Shown: positions 54,614-63,896 of the stretch, piece by piece
Layout of the letters: each line of letters starts with the position of its first letter
How positions within the stretch are numbered: the stretch's first letter is position 1
NCBI RefSeq assembly: GCF_023221595.1
Contig: NZ_CP096563.1
Coordinates: forward strand, 2,586,501 to 2,650,500
Direction of reading: 5' to 3'
DNA from: Rhodococcus qingshengii JCM 15477
GTDB taxonomy: Bacteria > Actinomycetota > Actinomycetes > Mycobacteriales > Mycobacteriaceae
DNA length: 64,000 nt
Notes under the pieces: model-generated
What the model was told of the DNA's origin: nothing
The model's database searches: none
The model's input: the letters and a program-made list of their open reading frames with translations, nothing else
Translations under genes and position numbers: made by a program

Positions 54614-54688
54614 GATGGTCCTCCCGGGACGGAAACTACTGGCGCACAGTTGAAATGCTGAACTGCGAAGATGATTCGGCGGGTGACC

Positions 54689-55087
54689 TCAGATGACCTC
54701 GGGATTCCAGGTCGCGACGGCCCAGATGACGAATACGTCGAGCGCGATGATGATGATCGACCACCACGGCGAGTGGGGTAGCCACAGGAAATTCGCGAGG
54801 ATCGACAGAGAACAGATGACTATCGCGCCTACCCGTGCCCACGTCGCGCCGGTGAAGAGCATGATTCCGACAGCGGTGACGAGCACACCGAGTACGAGGT
54901 GGATCCATCCCCACGAAGTGAGGTCGAATTGGTACGTGTATTCCGGGCCGACGACTGTCACGTCGTCCTCCGATATCGCCGAGATGCCTTGGAGGATTTC
55001 GAGCACGCCGACTGTGATGAGGAGAACGGCTCCGCCCAGCGCGCTTCCTTTTGCCACACCCTGCTTTACCAGTGAATCCTCGGACAT
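54689..55087 (-). CDS. DUF7144 family membrane protein
   Basis: 132 residues with four helices; sequence contains the paired GAVLLITVGVLEILQGISAI and WGWIHLVLGVLVTAVGIMLFTG, typical of small mycolata membrane proteins of this family. Function unknown; likely stress-associated. Start ATG 55087 (MSEDSLVKQG). Confidence 0.82.
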   Translation of the reverse strand: MSEDSLVKQGVAKGSALGGAVLLITVGVLEILQGISAISEDDVTVVGPEYTYQFDLTSWGWIHLVLGVLVTAVGIMLFTGATWARVGAIVICSLSILANFLWLPHSPWWSIIIIALDVFVIWAVATWNPEVI

Positions 55088-55249
55088 GACCGCCCCTAGA
55101 TTTCAAGCGCGAAATAGCCTGGCATATTTCCCTGTCCCGACCTTTTACGGTGGTGAAGTAGCCCGTCGGAGGGCAAATCAAACATTGAGCGCTGCACAGC
55201 ATTGCGATATTCATTCGCCTACGAATTCGAAAGAACCTACCGTGACGGC

Positions 55250-55843
55250 ATGGATATGGCGGACGTAGGTGTGGCGATGAGGCCTGCACCGGGTGTGATC
55301 CGGACGGACCGGCTGGTGCTCCGTACCTACCGCCCAGGCGATCACCGGGATCTTCTCACCTTCTACGGGCGCAGCGACGTATGCCGATATTTGCTCAACG
55401 AACCCTGGAGTCTCGCGGAGGCTCGGGAGGCCGTGCAGACCAGAATGTCTCGCCGCGACCTGGCATCGGGCGCGGTGGCACTTGTTGTCGAGTACGGGGG
55501 CCGGGTTGTCGGAAGCGTGAGTGCTTGGCGAGTCGAAGAATCTGATTGCACAGCCGAAGTCGAGCACACCGCCGAACTCGGGTGGGCATTTTCGCCCGAG
55601 TTCGGCGGCCGAGGATTCGCGACGGAAGCAGTGACCGCTCTGATCGACCTCGCGTTCGCGACACCCCGATTGCGCCGCGTGGTCGCGCGAATGGATTCGA
55701 GAAACGAATCCTCGGCGCGACTCGCGCAGCGGATCGGTATGAGGCGAGAGGGACATTTTCGGCAGAACGCGTGGATCAAGAACGAGTGGACCGACACCGT
55801 GGTTTTCGCGACACTTCGCGGTGAGTGGCCTTCAGTTGCTTGA
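55250..55843 (+). CDS. GNAT acetyltransferase, RimJ/RimL type
   Basis: 197 residues. TDRLVLRTYRPGD.RDLLTF start, LGWAFSPEFGGRGFATEAV CoA loop, and RVVARMDSRNESSARLAQRIGMRREG end. N-acetylates protein N-termini or small amines; substrate unknown. ATG 55250 is chosen without a ribosome site (possibly leaderless); an ATG at 55202 would add an atypical tail. Confidence 0.88.
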   Translation: MDMADVGVAMRPAPGVIRTDRLVLRTYRPGDHRDLLTFYGRSDVCRYLLNEPWSLAEAREAVQTRMSRRDLASGAVALVVEYGGRVVGSVSAWRVEESDCTAEVEHTAELGWAFSPEFGGRGFATEAVTALIDLAFATPRLRRVVARMDSRNESSARLAQRIGMRREGHFRQNAWIKNEWTDTVVFATLRGEWPSVA

Positions 55844-55860
55844 TCAGACCGAGCGGGCTG

Positions 55861-56937
55861 CTATTTTGCGACCAGTTCGGTCAACTGTGGCACGAGTTCG
55901 TCGGTCGCCCACGGAACACTCAGAAGGCTGACGTACATTGTCGCCGCAGTCAGGCGATTGTCGGTGATCCACAGGTCCTTGCCGTTGGCGATGACCGGCC
56001 ACCGCGAGAACAGAGTGTTGGCCAATGTGCTGTCGACTTCCGACTGATCGCTTGCCCAACCGAGATACACGTCGGTGTCGATCGTGTCGAGCTTTTCCAT
56101 ACTGATGCCGAAAAGGAACGAGTCGCCGGCAAAGTTCTTGGCGCCGTTCACCACGTCGGGAGCGACTGTGAGCCCGAGGTTTTCGACAAACTTGACGCGC
56201 GGATCGTCCGGACCGTAGATGGCGGTTTCGGTTTCTCCTTCACGGATGTAGGAACCGAAGGCGAAAGTGACTCCGTTGAATTCGGGATGACTCGCCTTCG
56301 ATTCCTGGACCGATTCCTCAACCGATTTGATCAGCGCCGCGGTCTGAGCGGGACGCCCGAGTGCCTTGCCGACATCGGTGGCGAGGTTTTGCCACGAGCT
56401 GGGCTGATACGGCTTGGTGTCGTACGGGAGGGTCGGGGCGATCGAGCTCAGGCGCTGGTAATCCTGCTCGGAGAAGCCCGAGTACGGGGCAAGAATCAGA
56501 TCAGGCGCGGCATTGAGAATCTGCTCGAACAGTAGCTCGCCGCTGTCGGAGTAGTACGGCGCAGGCGTGGGCAGCGTCTGGCCCGACTTTTCGAGTTCGG
56601 CGCGGGTCCACGGCAGGAACCCGTCGGCGTCGCCGGCCCAAGAGTCCTTCTGCATCGCGATCGGAGTGACACCCAGGGCGATGACCGTGTCTGCCGCTGC
56701 GGAATCGAGGGTGAGGATCCGTGTCGGCTCCTTGTCGATGGTGGTCCCGCCGAAAGCGTGCTTGATCGTCACGGGATAGGCGCCGTCCTCGACGGCGGAT
56801 GCCGATGAATTGTTTTCCTGGGCGTCCGATGACGACTGTGTGCAGGCGGTCAGAGGCAGTGCCGCCGCCAGCATGAGCGCAACAACGATTCGTCGCCTCC
56901 GCTGGGGACGAATTCTCTGACGGGCAGATCTGAACAC
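55861..56937 (-). CDS. Iron-siderophore ABC transporter substrate-binding lipoprotein
   Basis: 358 residues from GTG 56937 (GAGGAG six bases upstream). Signal with RIRPQRRRRIVVALMLAAAL and Cys32 (LTACTQ), then the FepB-like fold: YPVTIKHAFGGTTIDKEPTRILTLDSAAADTVIALG. It captures ferric siderophores. Permeases are not adjacent, so it must feed a distant transporter. AraC regulator upstream and an iron box between the two genes. Confidence 0.92.
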   Translation of the reverse strand: MFRSARQRIRPQRRRRIVVALMLAAALPLTACTQSSSDAQENNSSASAVEDGAYPVTIKHAFGGTTIDKEPTRILTLDSAAADTVIALGVTPIAMQKDSWAGDADGFLPWTRAELEKSGQTLPTPAPYYSDSGELLFEQILNAAPDLILAPYSGFSEQDYQRLSSIAPTLPYDTKPYQPSSWQNLATDVGKALGRPAQTAALIKSVEESVQESKASHPEFNGVTFAFGSYIREGETETAIYGPDDPRVKFVENLGLTVAPDVVNGAKNFAGDSFLFGISMEKLDTIDTDVYLGWASDQSEVDSTLANTLFSRWPVIANGKDLWITDNRLTAATMYVSLLSVPWATDELVPQLTELVAK

Positions 56938-56995
56938 GCGAAACTCCTCGGGATTGATCAGGGAAGTGCTTGCACGACTCAGCGCAGTACGCACG

Positions 56996-57014
56996 TGAGA
57001 GCAGGCTTACCTAA
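56996..57014 (-). promoter_or_regulatory. DtxR/IdeR-type iron box
   Basis: AGGCTTACCTAA core matches the consensus at 11 of 12 positions; 14 of 19 overall. It lies about 60 bases before the siderophore-binding lipoprotein start. Confidence 0.68.
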
Positions 57015-57079
57015 GTGAATGTAGGGCGCGTGCGTGTAGCGAAGGGGCCAGCCGATGTCGACAACAGGTCAGGCTCGAG

Positions 57080-57916
57080 TCAGTTGACAGCGGCGAGCGC
57101 ATTGCCGGGGGTGTAGCCGACCGTCTTGCGAAAAGCGGCGATGAAGGAACTCGACGTCCCGTAACCGACACGGCGGCTGACGGCGTTCACACTCATTCCG
57201 GTCCCGAGCATGCCGAGGGCCGTGCTCATGCGAACCAGAGTGCGCCACTGCGCAAAGCTCAAGGCGAGTTCCGCGGCAAAAATCCGGGTGACCGTACGTC
57301 GGCTGAGATTGAGAACGTGAGCCCACTGATCGAGTGATCGATCGTCGGCGGGATCCGACAGCACTTTGTCGACGAGCATCCGTAGCCGCGGATCTCGGGG
57401 GATCGGTACGTCGAAGTGAGGTGCCGATGCCGGGGTGAGGAGATCGACACAAACCTGCTGTGCCCGAAGGCGTTGTTCTGCAGGCATTCCGGTGTGGGCG
57501 AGGTGTATCAGCAGTGCCCGGGCTGCCTCACTCAGTGTCACGATGCACGGTTCGTTCCAGGCGGGAGTCCACAGCTCGGGGGTGAAGAGCGTGGCGCGGA
57601 ATGCGACGTGGGGATTTGCCTGACCTTCGTGGAGGACCCCGCGGGGGATCCACAGGCCGACGCCGGGCGTGACGGTCCAGAGTTGATTGTCGATGATCAT
57701 GTTGACGACACCGCGGTCGGACCAGATCAGTTCGTGCTCGACGTGAGCGTGCTCTGGCCACCGGGTGATGTGGTCGGTCTCGACGATGTACGTCGTGAGT
57801 TGGAACGGCGCCGGGACGGCGCGCGCCATCGGAGTGTGGCGGTCGGATTCCCGTAAGTGGGAATCGTCGTCCAGCTGTGGACCGTCGGCGATTTCACGAA
57901 GGGCAGGGATCAGCAC
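57080..57916 (-). CDS. AraC family regulator of siderophore uptake (probable)
   Basis: 278 residues from GTG (GGAGGT upstream). Cupin-like N-terminal sensor (HAHVEHELIWSDRGVVNMII) and C-terminal double HTH (LDQWAHVLNLSRRTVTRIF; VGYGTSSSFIAAFRKTVGYTP). It is upstream of and in line with a siderophore-binding lipoprotein gene and has iron boxes on both sides. Paralogue of the AraC gene at 465-1271. Likely activates siderophore uptake when its ligand is present. Confidence 0.88.
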   Translation of the reverse strand: MLIPALREIADGPQLDDDSHLRESDRHTPMARAVPAPFQLTTYIVETDHITRWPEHAHVEHELIWSDRGVVNMIIDNQLWTVTPGVGLWIPRGVLHEGQANPHVAFRATLFTPELWTPAWNEPCIVTLSEAARALLIHLAHTGMPAEQRLRAQQVCVDLLTPASAPHFDVPIPRDPRLRMLVDKVLSDPADDRSLDQWAHVLNLSRRTVTRIFAAELALSFAQWRTLVRMSTALGMLGTGMSVNAVSRRVGYGTSSSFIAAFRKTVGYTPGNALAAVN

Positions 57917-57939
57917 CGTGGACTACCTCCAGAGCAAAG

Positions 57940-57958
57940 TTAGGTAAACCTTACACTG
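57940..57958 (-). promoter_or_regulatory. Iron-box-like site before AraC gene
   Basis: AGGTTTACCTAA (minus strand) matches the conserved 12 at 10 positions; 12 of 19 overall. About 25 bases before the AraC start. Confidence 0.5.
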
Positions 57959-57971
57959 ATGTGTGCAGCGA

Positions 57972-58298
57972 TCAGTGACTCGCACCGAGTTCGATGAGAA
58001 GCACGCCTGCCGCGATGAGGCCGATCCCGACCATCATGAGCCTGGTCAGCGGTTCGCGAAAGAGAATGCGGGATGCGATTGCCGTCAACGCCACTCCACA
58101 TGCGGTCCAGATTCCGTATGCGACGCCGATGGTGAGGCCCGCGTCGAGCGCGAGGGTCAGGAAGGCGAAAGCGGCGAGATACCCCACGGTGACAACCGCG
58201 AGCCATCGTTTGTCGCTGCCGTCCTGCGACGCCATCCGTAGTGACAACGTCGCGGTGACCTCGGAAATAATTGCAGCGATCAGAAATACGAAGGTCAT
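57972..58298 (-). CDS. Small multidrug resistance (SMR) transporter subunit B
   Basis: 108 residues and four helices. E14-like Glu in AAIISEVTATLSLR, then GVAYGIWTACGV and LFREPLT motifs. Overlaps the previous SMR gene by four bases, so a heterodimer (as EbrAB or YkkCD) is probable. Drives proton-coupled export of cations or drugs. Confidence 0.9.
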   Translation of the reverse strand: MTFVFLIAAIISEVTATLSLRMASQDGSDKRWLAVVTVGYLAAFAFLTLALDAGLTIGVAYGIWTACGVALTAIASRILFREPLTRLMMVGIGLIAAGVLLIELGASH

Positions 58299-58645
58299 GC
58301 TGGGTCCGCCGGCCCGCTGTCGGCGGCAGCCTGAGAGCCGAGTTCGACGCACAGCACTCCGCCGATGACCAGTGCAATCCCGATGCCCATGGTGGCCGTC
58401 AGAGGATCTCCGAAAAGGAAAGTTGCGAATACTGCGGTCAGGACAACTCCGGTTGCGCCCCAGATTCCGTATGCAACACCGAGTCCCATGCCCTCCCGCA
58501 GGACGAACGACAAGGCGGTGAATGCTGCGAGATATCCGCCGACGACCACGATGTACCAAGCCGGGTGATCGAGGGCGGCGCGCAACGACAGCGTCGCAGA
58601 CACCTCGGTGAGGATCGCGGTGATCAACAACAGCCATTTCTTCAC
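58295..58645 (-). CDS. SMR transporter subunit A
   Basis: 116 residues, GTG start 58645. Similar motifs ITAILTEVSATLSLRA and GVAYGIWGATGV. Long hydrophilic C-terminus (QAAADSGPADPA), absent from the partner. The pair may be antiparallel subunits. Confidence 0.9.
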   Translation of the reverse strand: MKKWLLLITAILTEVSATLSLRAALDHPAWYIVVVGGYLAAFTALSFVLREGMGLGVAYGIWGATGVVLTAVFATFLFGDPLTATMGIGIALVIGGVLCVELGSQAAADSGPADPA

Positions 58646-58698
58646 GGTTGGGATTCTGTCAGGCTCCACCGATTCCGGTCGCGCACTACGGTTGAGAC

Positions 58699-59418
58699 AT
58701 GACGTGCGTACTGCTCGGTGGAATCCGCAAAGGTGACATCCGCCACGACGCGTCGGGTGGCGATGTGGCCGCAACTCCGATCCTCGACTGGGGCCACGAC
58801 GACGTGGCCCGCCTCTACGAGGACATTGCAGAAGGTGCGATCCAGTCGGCGCAGGAGTTCCTGGTGTCGGCGCATCGCAGCGTCGCTGCAAATATTCGGC
58901 CGGTGTACGGCCTCGACGACCGGCAACCCGTCTCGGTGACATTGAGTCGAGGGCGCGGATCCTGCAGTCAGAGACTGGCTATCGTCGAAGCGTTGGCTCG
59001 CCGCCGAGGAATCGCCACCCGAGTACGCGGTCTCGTACTACGCGGGGAATTCTGGTACCCGAGATTTCGGCGTCTACATGCGGTGATTCCGAAGTCAGTG
59101 CTGCTGGCGTGGCCGGAATTTCTGGTCGACGGACGCTGGCAGGACATCTCCGAGATCGTTTCACCTGCGGTGGTCTCAGCGCTCGAACCGTTCACGAGCA
59201 CCGGCGAGGAGACACTGTTCGACGCGATCGGACGCGCTCCGATCAGTTGGGGCAAGTCTGTTTCGTGTGATTGCTTGGACTTCTCCGAATTCGTCGACCG
59301 CGATCTGGGCACCTTCGAATCTCGCGACGTGCTCTTCGAGGAATTCGGACAGACGATGTCGACCCCCGTCAGAATTCTCGTCGACCCGGTTTTCCGGAAC
59401 TGGAGTGCATCCGGCTGA
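58699..59418 (+). CDS. Transglutaminase-like superfamily protein
   Basis: 239 residues. The Cys-His-Asp pattern is visible as [26 protein letters not shown] and GRWQDIS. Family includes cysteine proteases and cross-linkers in bacteria. It lies 53 bases from the SMR pair and precedes mapB by 29 bases. Function unknown. Confidence 0.7.
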   Translation: MTCVLLGGIRKGDIRHDASGGDVAATPILDWGHDDVARLYEDIAEGAIQSAQEFLVSAHRSVAANIRPVYGLDDRQPVSVTLSRGRGSCSQRLAIVEALARRRGIATRVRGLVLRGEFWYPRFRRLHAVIPKSVLLAWPEFLVDGRWQDISEIVSPAVVSALEPFTSTGEETLFDAIGRAPISWGKSVSCDCLDFSEFVDRDLGTFESRDVLFEEFGQTMSTPVRILVDPVFRNWSASG

Positions 59419-59447
59419 CGCGCGACGCGAGGTCTAGGCTGTTCTGC

Positions 59448-60305
59448 ATGTCTGTGCGTACCCCATTGGTCCCTGGAACCGTCTCTCCCGTCCTCGCTGT
59501 GCCCTCGAAGATCGAGCGGCCCGAGTACGCGTGGAAGCCGACCGCCAAAGAGGGCAACGAGCCCTGGGTTCAGACGCCGGAAACGATCGAGGCGATGCGC
59601 ATCGCCAGCAAGATCGCTGCAGGCGCGCTGCAGGAAGCCGGCAAGGCTGTCGCTCCCGGTGTCACGACCGACGAACTCGACCGCATCGCACACGAGTTCA
59701 TGCTCGACCACGGTGCATACCCGTCGACGTTGGGCTACAAGAGCTTTCCCAAGTCGTGCTGCACGTCTCTCAACGAGGTGATCTGCCACGGAATCCCCGA
59801 CTCGACTGTGATCCAGGACGGCGACATCGTCAATATCGACGTCACCGCGTACATCAACGGGGTACACGGCGACACCAATGCGACATTCCTCGCCGGTGAC
59901 GTGTCCGAAGAGAACCGCTTGCTCGTCGAGCGCACACACGAGGCAACGATGCGGGCCATCAAAGCCGTCAAGCCCGGCCGCGCGCTCAACGTGATCGGAC
60001 GTGTCATCGAGTCCTACGCCCATCGGTTCGGGTACGGCGTCGTCCGGGACTTCACCGGACACGGAATCGGCGAGACCTTCCACAACGGCCTCGTGATCCT
60101 GCACTACGACGAGCCCGCGGTCGAGACGATCATCGAACCGGGCATGGTCTTCACGATCGAACCGATGATCAACCTCGGTGGTATCGACTACGAGATCTGG
60201 GAGGACGGTTGGACCGTCGTCACCAAGGACCGTAAGTGGACGGCGCAGTTCGAGCACACCTTGGTGGTCACCGAGACCGGTGCAGAGATTCTCACCCTGC
60301 CTTGA
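59448..60305 (+). CDS. map: Methionine aminopeptidase type I (MapB)
   Basis: 285 residues from ATG 59448 ([10 protein letters not shown]). Metal ligands are in [20 protein letters not shown], the GHGIGETFH region, [11 protein letters not shown] and ETGAE. A long N-terminal extension contains the SH3-binding-type linker characteristic of actinobacterial MapB. Removes initiator Met. No ribosome site; TAGGCT upstream suggests leaderless mRNA. Confidence 0.96.
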   Translation: MSVRTPLVPGTVSPVLAVPSKIERPEYAWKPTAKEGNEPWVQTPETIEAMRIASKIAAGALQEAGKAVAPGVTTDELDRIAHEFMLDHGAYPSTLGYKSFPKSCCTSLNEVICHGIPDSTVIQDGDIVNIDVTAYINGVHGDTNATFLAGDVSEENRLLVERTHEATMRAIKAVKPGRALNVIGRVIESYAHRFGYGVVRDFTGHGIGETFHNGLVILHYDEPAVETIIEPGMVFTIEPMINLGGIDYEIWEDGWTVVTKDRKWTAQFEHTLVVTETGAEILTLP

Positions 60306-60313
60306 GTTCGGAG

Positions 60314-61825
60314 ATGCGCGGCGCTTTGCTGGTAGCCGGCACTACTTCCGACGCAGGCAAGAGCGTTCTTGTGGCCGGATTGTGTCGCATGTTGGCGCGT
60401 CGAGGCGTCCGAGTGGCGCCGTTCAAGGCGCAGAACATGTCGAACAACTCCGTGGTCACGCTGGACGGCGGAGAGATCGGCCGTGCGCAGGCACTTCAGG
60501 CGCGTGCATGCGGTCTGGAGCCGAGTGTTCGATTCAATCCGGTGCTGCTCAAGCCTGGAAGTGACCGCACGTCGCAATTGGTTGTTCGGGGCAAGGCGAT
60601 GACCACAGTGGGTGCTCGCGACTACATGCAGCATCGGCAGTGGCTTCGCGCCGTCGTGGCCGAAGATCTCGAATCGCTTCGATCCGAGTTCGACGTCGTG
60701 ATCTGTGAAGGCGCCGGTTCACCGGCCGAAATCAACTTGCGCGCAACGGATCTTGCCAACATGGGATTGGCTCAGGCTGCGCGGATTCCGGTCGTCGTCG
60801 TCGGTGACATCGATCGCGGCGGCGTCCTGGCCCATCTGTTCGGGACCGTTGCTGTGCTCTCGCCCAGCGACCAGGCATTGATCGCGGGATTTGTGATCAA
60901 CAAATTCCGCGGTGACGTTGCACTGTTGGAACCCGGACTGGAACAACTGCGCAGCCTCACCGGTCGACCCACTCTCGGAGTGATCCCGTTTGCCGACGAT
61001 CTTTGGCTCGACGCCGAGGATTCGCTTGGCGTCACCGGCAATGCCCCGGTAGGGCGCCCGGGCCCACCCGTCGGTTCGGCCTGGCTCACCGTTGCTGCGG
61101 TTCGGCTCCCGCGTATCTCCAACTCCACGGACGTCGAGGCACTGGCATGTGAACCGGGCGTGGCAGTTTCGTGGGTGACCGATCCGTCGCGAATTCGCGA
61201 CGCGGACCTCGTGGTGATCCCCGGTAGTAAGTCCACCGTGAGTGACCTCGAGTGGTTGCGAAGTACCGGCCTGGCCGACGAGATCGTCGCGCGAGCAGGT
61301 CGCGGGCAAGCAGTCCTGGGAATCTGCGGCGGTTACCAGATGCTGGGTAATTCCATCGTCGACGACGTCGAATCAGGATCAGGGACCACCGCGGGACTGG
61401 GTCTGCTGGACCTCGATGTCGAGTTCGCTCCGGACAAGGTGCTGGCGCAGATGACCGGTACGGCAGACGGTATCTCGGTGTCCGGGTACGAGATTCATCA
61501 CGGACGCGTCGTGCGCAACGGGGACCACCCATTGCTGGCGGACTCGAGCGGTATGCCGGAAGGCAGTGTGCGAGGGCCTGTTCGAGGGACACACTGGCAC
61601 GGTCTCCTGGAAAGTGACGACTTTCGGCGCAGCCTGCTGCGTGAGCTCGCGGTTCCCGGTTTTGTTGCTGCACCCGACACCGCGGTTGCCGCGGTGCGAG
61701 AACAACAACTCGACCTTCTCGCTGATCTCGTCGAGCAGCACCTCGATCAGGATCTACTCGAGAAACTGATCAACGGTGGGGCGCCTATCGGGCTCCCCGT
61801 CATTGCTTCCGCACTCGAAGCCTGA
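60314..61825 (+). CDS. cobQ: Cobyric acid synthase CobQ
   Basis: 503 residues. P-loop [25 protein letters not shown], the GERG-type region ([12 protein letters not shown]), and the GATase class I Cys in [12 protein letters not shown] with catalytic His in YEIHHGRV. Amidates four carboxyls of adenosylcobyric acid precursor in B12 synthesis. ATG 60314 is chosen; a TTG at 60302 overlaps the map stop. Alone here without other cob genes. Confidence 0.96.
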   Translation: MRGALLVAGTTSDAGKSVLVAGLCRMLARRGVRVAPFKAQNMSNNSVVTLDGGEIGRAQALQARACGLEPSVRFNPVLLKPGSDRTSQLVVRGKAMTTVGARDYMQHRQWLRAVVAEDLESLRSEFDVVICEGAGSPAEINLRATDLANMGLAQAARIPVVVVGDIDRGGVLAHLFGTVAVLSPSDQALIAGFVINKFRGDVALLEPGLEQLRSLTGRPTLGVIPFADDLWLDAEDSLGVTGNAPVGRPGPPVGSAWLTVAAVRLPRISNSTDVEALACEPGVAVSWVTDPSRIRDADLVVIPGSKSTVSDLEWLRSTGLADEIVARAGRGQAVLGICGGYQMLGNSIVDDVESGSGTTAGLGLLDLDVEFAPDKVLAQMTGTADGISVSGYEIHHGRVVRNGDHPLLADSSGMPEGSVRGPVRGTHWHGLLESDDFRRSLLRELAVPGFVAAPDTAVAAVREQQLDLLADLVEQHLDQDLLEKLINGGAPIGLPVIASALEA

Positions 61826-61909
61826 GAGCGCTCCCGCGGGTGTCGACGTGGACGCGGTAGAATAGCCAGGCCTCACTCCCGCGACGGCTCCCTAGTAGGA
61901 GTGTGCGCG

Positions 61910-62479
61910 GTGACAGATCAATTCGACGGCTTGCTGACGGACTTCAGTGACGAGGTGCTGGTCGACTCGGCAATGCTCGGCGATCACGCGGCCTTCGACG
62001 TCATCGTCCGCCGATACGGCCCGCACTTGTATCGATTTGCCCGTCGACTGCTCGCGAGCGAGAGTGACGTCGACGACATCGTCCAGGAAACCTGCGTCGC
62101 TGCGTGGCGCCAACTTCCGGGGTTTCAGCGGCGCTCGAGCGCCAAGACCTGGTTGTTCGCGATCTGTTCTCGCAAGATCTCGGATTTCTATCGAAAAGTC
62201 GGCTCCTGCGCCGCCGATCTGGACGAACTCGGGGAAGAAGCTGATCCCCGTTTGCGTGATCCGAGCGAAGAAGTCTGCGGCACAGCATTTCTCGACGCCC
62301 TGGAATCCGAACTCGATCGCCTGCCACTGCGTCAGCGTGCTGCCTGGGTCTTGCGAGAAGTGGAGGGCATGACGTATCCGCAGATCGCTGTTGTCCTGGA
62401 ACTGAGTCCGGACGCGGTTCGTGGCCAGCACACTCGGGCGAGGCGGAATCTCGGTGTCGCACTCGATCGATGGCGATGA
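61910..62479 (+). CDS. ECF-family RNA polymerase sigma factor
   Basis: 189 residues from GTG 61910 (AGGA nine bases upstream; GTG 61901 alternative). Sigma region 2 (FDVIVRRYGPHLYRFARRLLAS, DDIVQETCVAAWRQLPGF) and region 4 (LPLRQRAAWVLREVEGMTYPQIAVVLELSPDAVRGQHTRARRNL) are complete. No anti-sigma gene is adjacent; a GAF-ANTAR gene overlaps its end. Confidence 0.93.
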   Translation: MTDQFDGLLTDFSDEVLVDSAMLGDHAAFDVIVRRYGPHLYRFARRLLASESDVDDIVQETCVAAWRQLPGFQRRSSAKTWLFAICSRKISDFYRKVGSCAADLDELGEEADPRLRDPSEEVCGTAFLDALESELDRLPLRQRAAWVLREVEGMTYPQIAVVLELSPDAVRGQHTRARRNLGVALDRWR

Positions 62480-63389
62480 CGACTCGGCGGTTTGCCGGGG
62501 TCTGTCACCGAACTCACTCTCCTTGGTGCCCGTGAAACTGGAAGAATGCTTCGTCGTGGATACCGCTTTCGACCCCAGAGGCTTCGACCCGAGAACCGAG
62601 GATTCGGTGCCGTCGGTACTGCCGGACGATGCGACGGCAACTGGTGCTGACGTCGCCGTCGAGGCTGCGGAAACTCGGCTGACGGCACGTGCGGTCAGAG
62701 AGTTGCTGGCAGCGCTCGGGGGAAGTATCGGCGACGAGGACGAACTCGTGGTTCTGCTCCAGCGCGCCGTCGAAATCGCGAACGACGCCATCGACGGCGC
62801 CGACAGCATCGGCGTCACCATCGATCTTGCCGGGCAGACCTACACCGCCGTTCACACCGATTCGCGGACCCTGCGCGTCGACATCGAGCAATACGACGCC
62901 GGCGACGGACCATGTCTGCACGCGGCTCGAACCGGTGAAACCGTAGTCGTTGATTCCGAGACCAGCGCAGAACGCTGGCCGCGGTTCGCGGCGGCCGCGA
63001 AGGACGAAGGGATCAAGTCCTTTCTCGCGGCGCCGCTCTTCACGCCGGATCAGCGACTCGGTTCGTTCAACCTGTACGGACGTGCCCCAGCGGCCTTCGA
63101 CAGCGTCGACGCGGAAGTCATGGAGATTCTCACGACAACAGTCTCACGCGCGATCGGAGACTTCTCCCGTTTCAAATCTGCCAAGGCGGTAGCTGACGCC
63201 CTGCAACGCGCGCTCGAGACTCGGGCGCCGATAGAACAGGCCAAAGGCATGCTGATGGCCATCCATCGGATCGACGCCGACACCGCATTTCACATGCTGC
63301 GCAGGCAGTCTCAGACCACGAACACCAAGTTGCGTGACGTGGCAGCCGAGATCGTCGAGACGTATTCCGCGCCGCCTACCGCGGTCTAG
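62454..63389 (+). CDS. GAF-ANTAR RNA-binding antiterminator
   Basis: 311 residues from GTG 62454 (AGGCGG upstream; later GTG codons possible). GAF domain around 95-235 (AGQTYTAVHTDSRTLRVDIEQYD, ERWPRFAAAAKDEGIKSFLA) and ANTAR domain at the end (IEQAKGMLMAIHRIDADTAF, HMLRRQSQTTNTKLRDVA). ANTAR domains bind two-hexaloop RNA to block terminators. Overlap of 26 bases with the sigma gene suggests coupled expression. Confidence 0.9.
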   Translation: MSHSIDGDDDSAVCRGLSPNSLSLVPVKLEECFVVDTAFDPRGFDPRTEDSVPSVLPDDATATGADVAVEAAETRLTARAVRELLAALGGSIGDEDELVVLLQRAVEIANDAIDGADSIGVTIDLAGQTYTAVHTDSRTLRVDIEQYDAGDGPCLHAARTGETVVVDSETSAERWPRFAAAAKDEGIKSFLAAPLFTPDQRLGSFNLYGRAPAAFDSVDAEVMEILTTTVSRAIGDFSRFKSAKAVADALQRALETRAPIEQAKGMLMAIHRIDADTAFHMLRRQSQTTNTKLRDVAAEIVETYSAPPTAV

Positions 63390-63811
63390 TTCGACGGAGA
63401 CCGACGTACGGCCTCGAGCGCGACGACCACGCTCGCGGCGACAACCACGTGCATCAGCGCGAGCGTGACCGTGCTGGCGGCGTCGAAGTCCGCGGCGATC
63501 GTCAGGGCGATGGTGCCGAGCGCAAACACTGCACCCACGACCTGAGCGATGCGGATGATCGGCTCCCACTTCAGTGAGATCAACATTGCGAGCGACAAAC
63601 CGACCAGCAACGGCACTACCGTAAGTGTGATGACCCCGCCGGGAGCTACGCTCGCCATCTTTCCCTGATCTGTCATCTCGAACGATCCGCCCGATGCCAG
63701 GCCGATCAGCCACAGGATCAGGTTGGCGACGAGGGCCATGACCGTGGCCCCGAGTACGGCGCGCGGCTTGGTGAGGTGGAGGTTGTGTGCGGTTGAAGCG
63801 ATTGCAGACAT
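63386..63811 (-). CDS. DUF6069 family membrane protein
   Basis: 141 residues, four helices; GATVMALVANLILWLIGLA start and Pro-Gly loops (VAPGGVITLTVVPLLVGLSLAML). Common in actinobacteria; unknown function. Ends overlap the ANTAR stop by four bases. Confidence 0.8.
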   Translation of the reverse strand: MSAIASTAHNLHLTKPRAVLGATVMALVANLILWLIGLASGGSFEMTDQGKMASVAPGGVITLTVVPLLVGLSLAMLISLKWEPIIRIAQVVGAVFALGTIALTIAADFDAASTVTLALMHVVVAASVVVALEAVRRSPSN

Positions 63812-63896
63812 GATGTTCTCCCGGCTCGATGCGATGGTCTTGTGACGTCGCTCTGGTGAATAGACCCGCCGGCCGGGAGAAACTCATCGCTGGTGG

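Noticed and set aside
58646..58698. Guanidine (ykkC) riboswitch before the SMR pair
   Set aside because: The spacer is only 53 bases and lacks the conserved motif.
60306..60313. Cobalamin riboswitch before cobQ
   Set aside because: Only nine bases separate map and cobQ, with no room for one.
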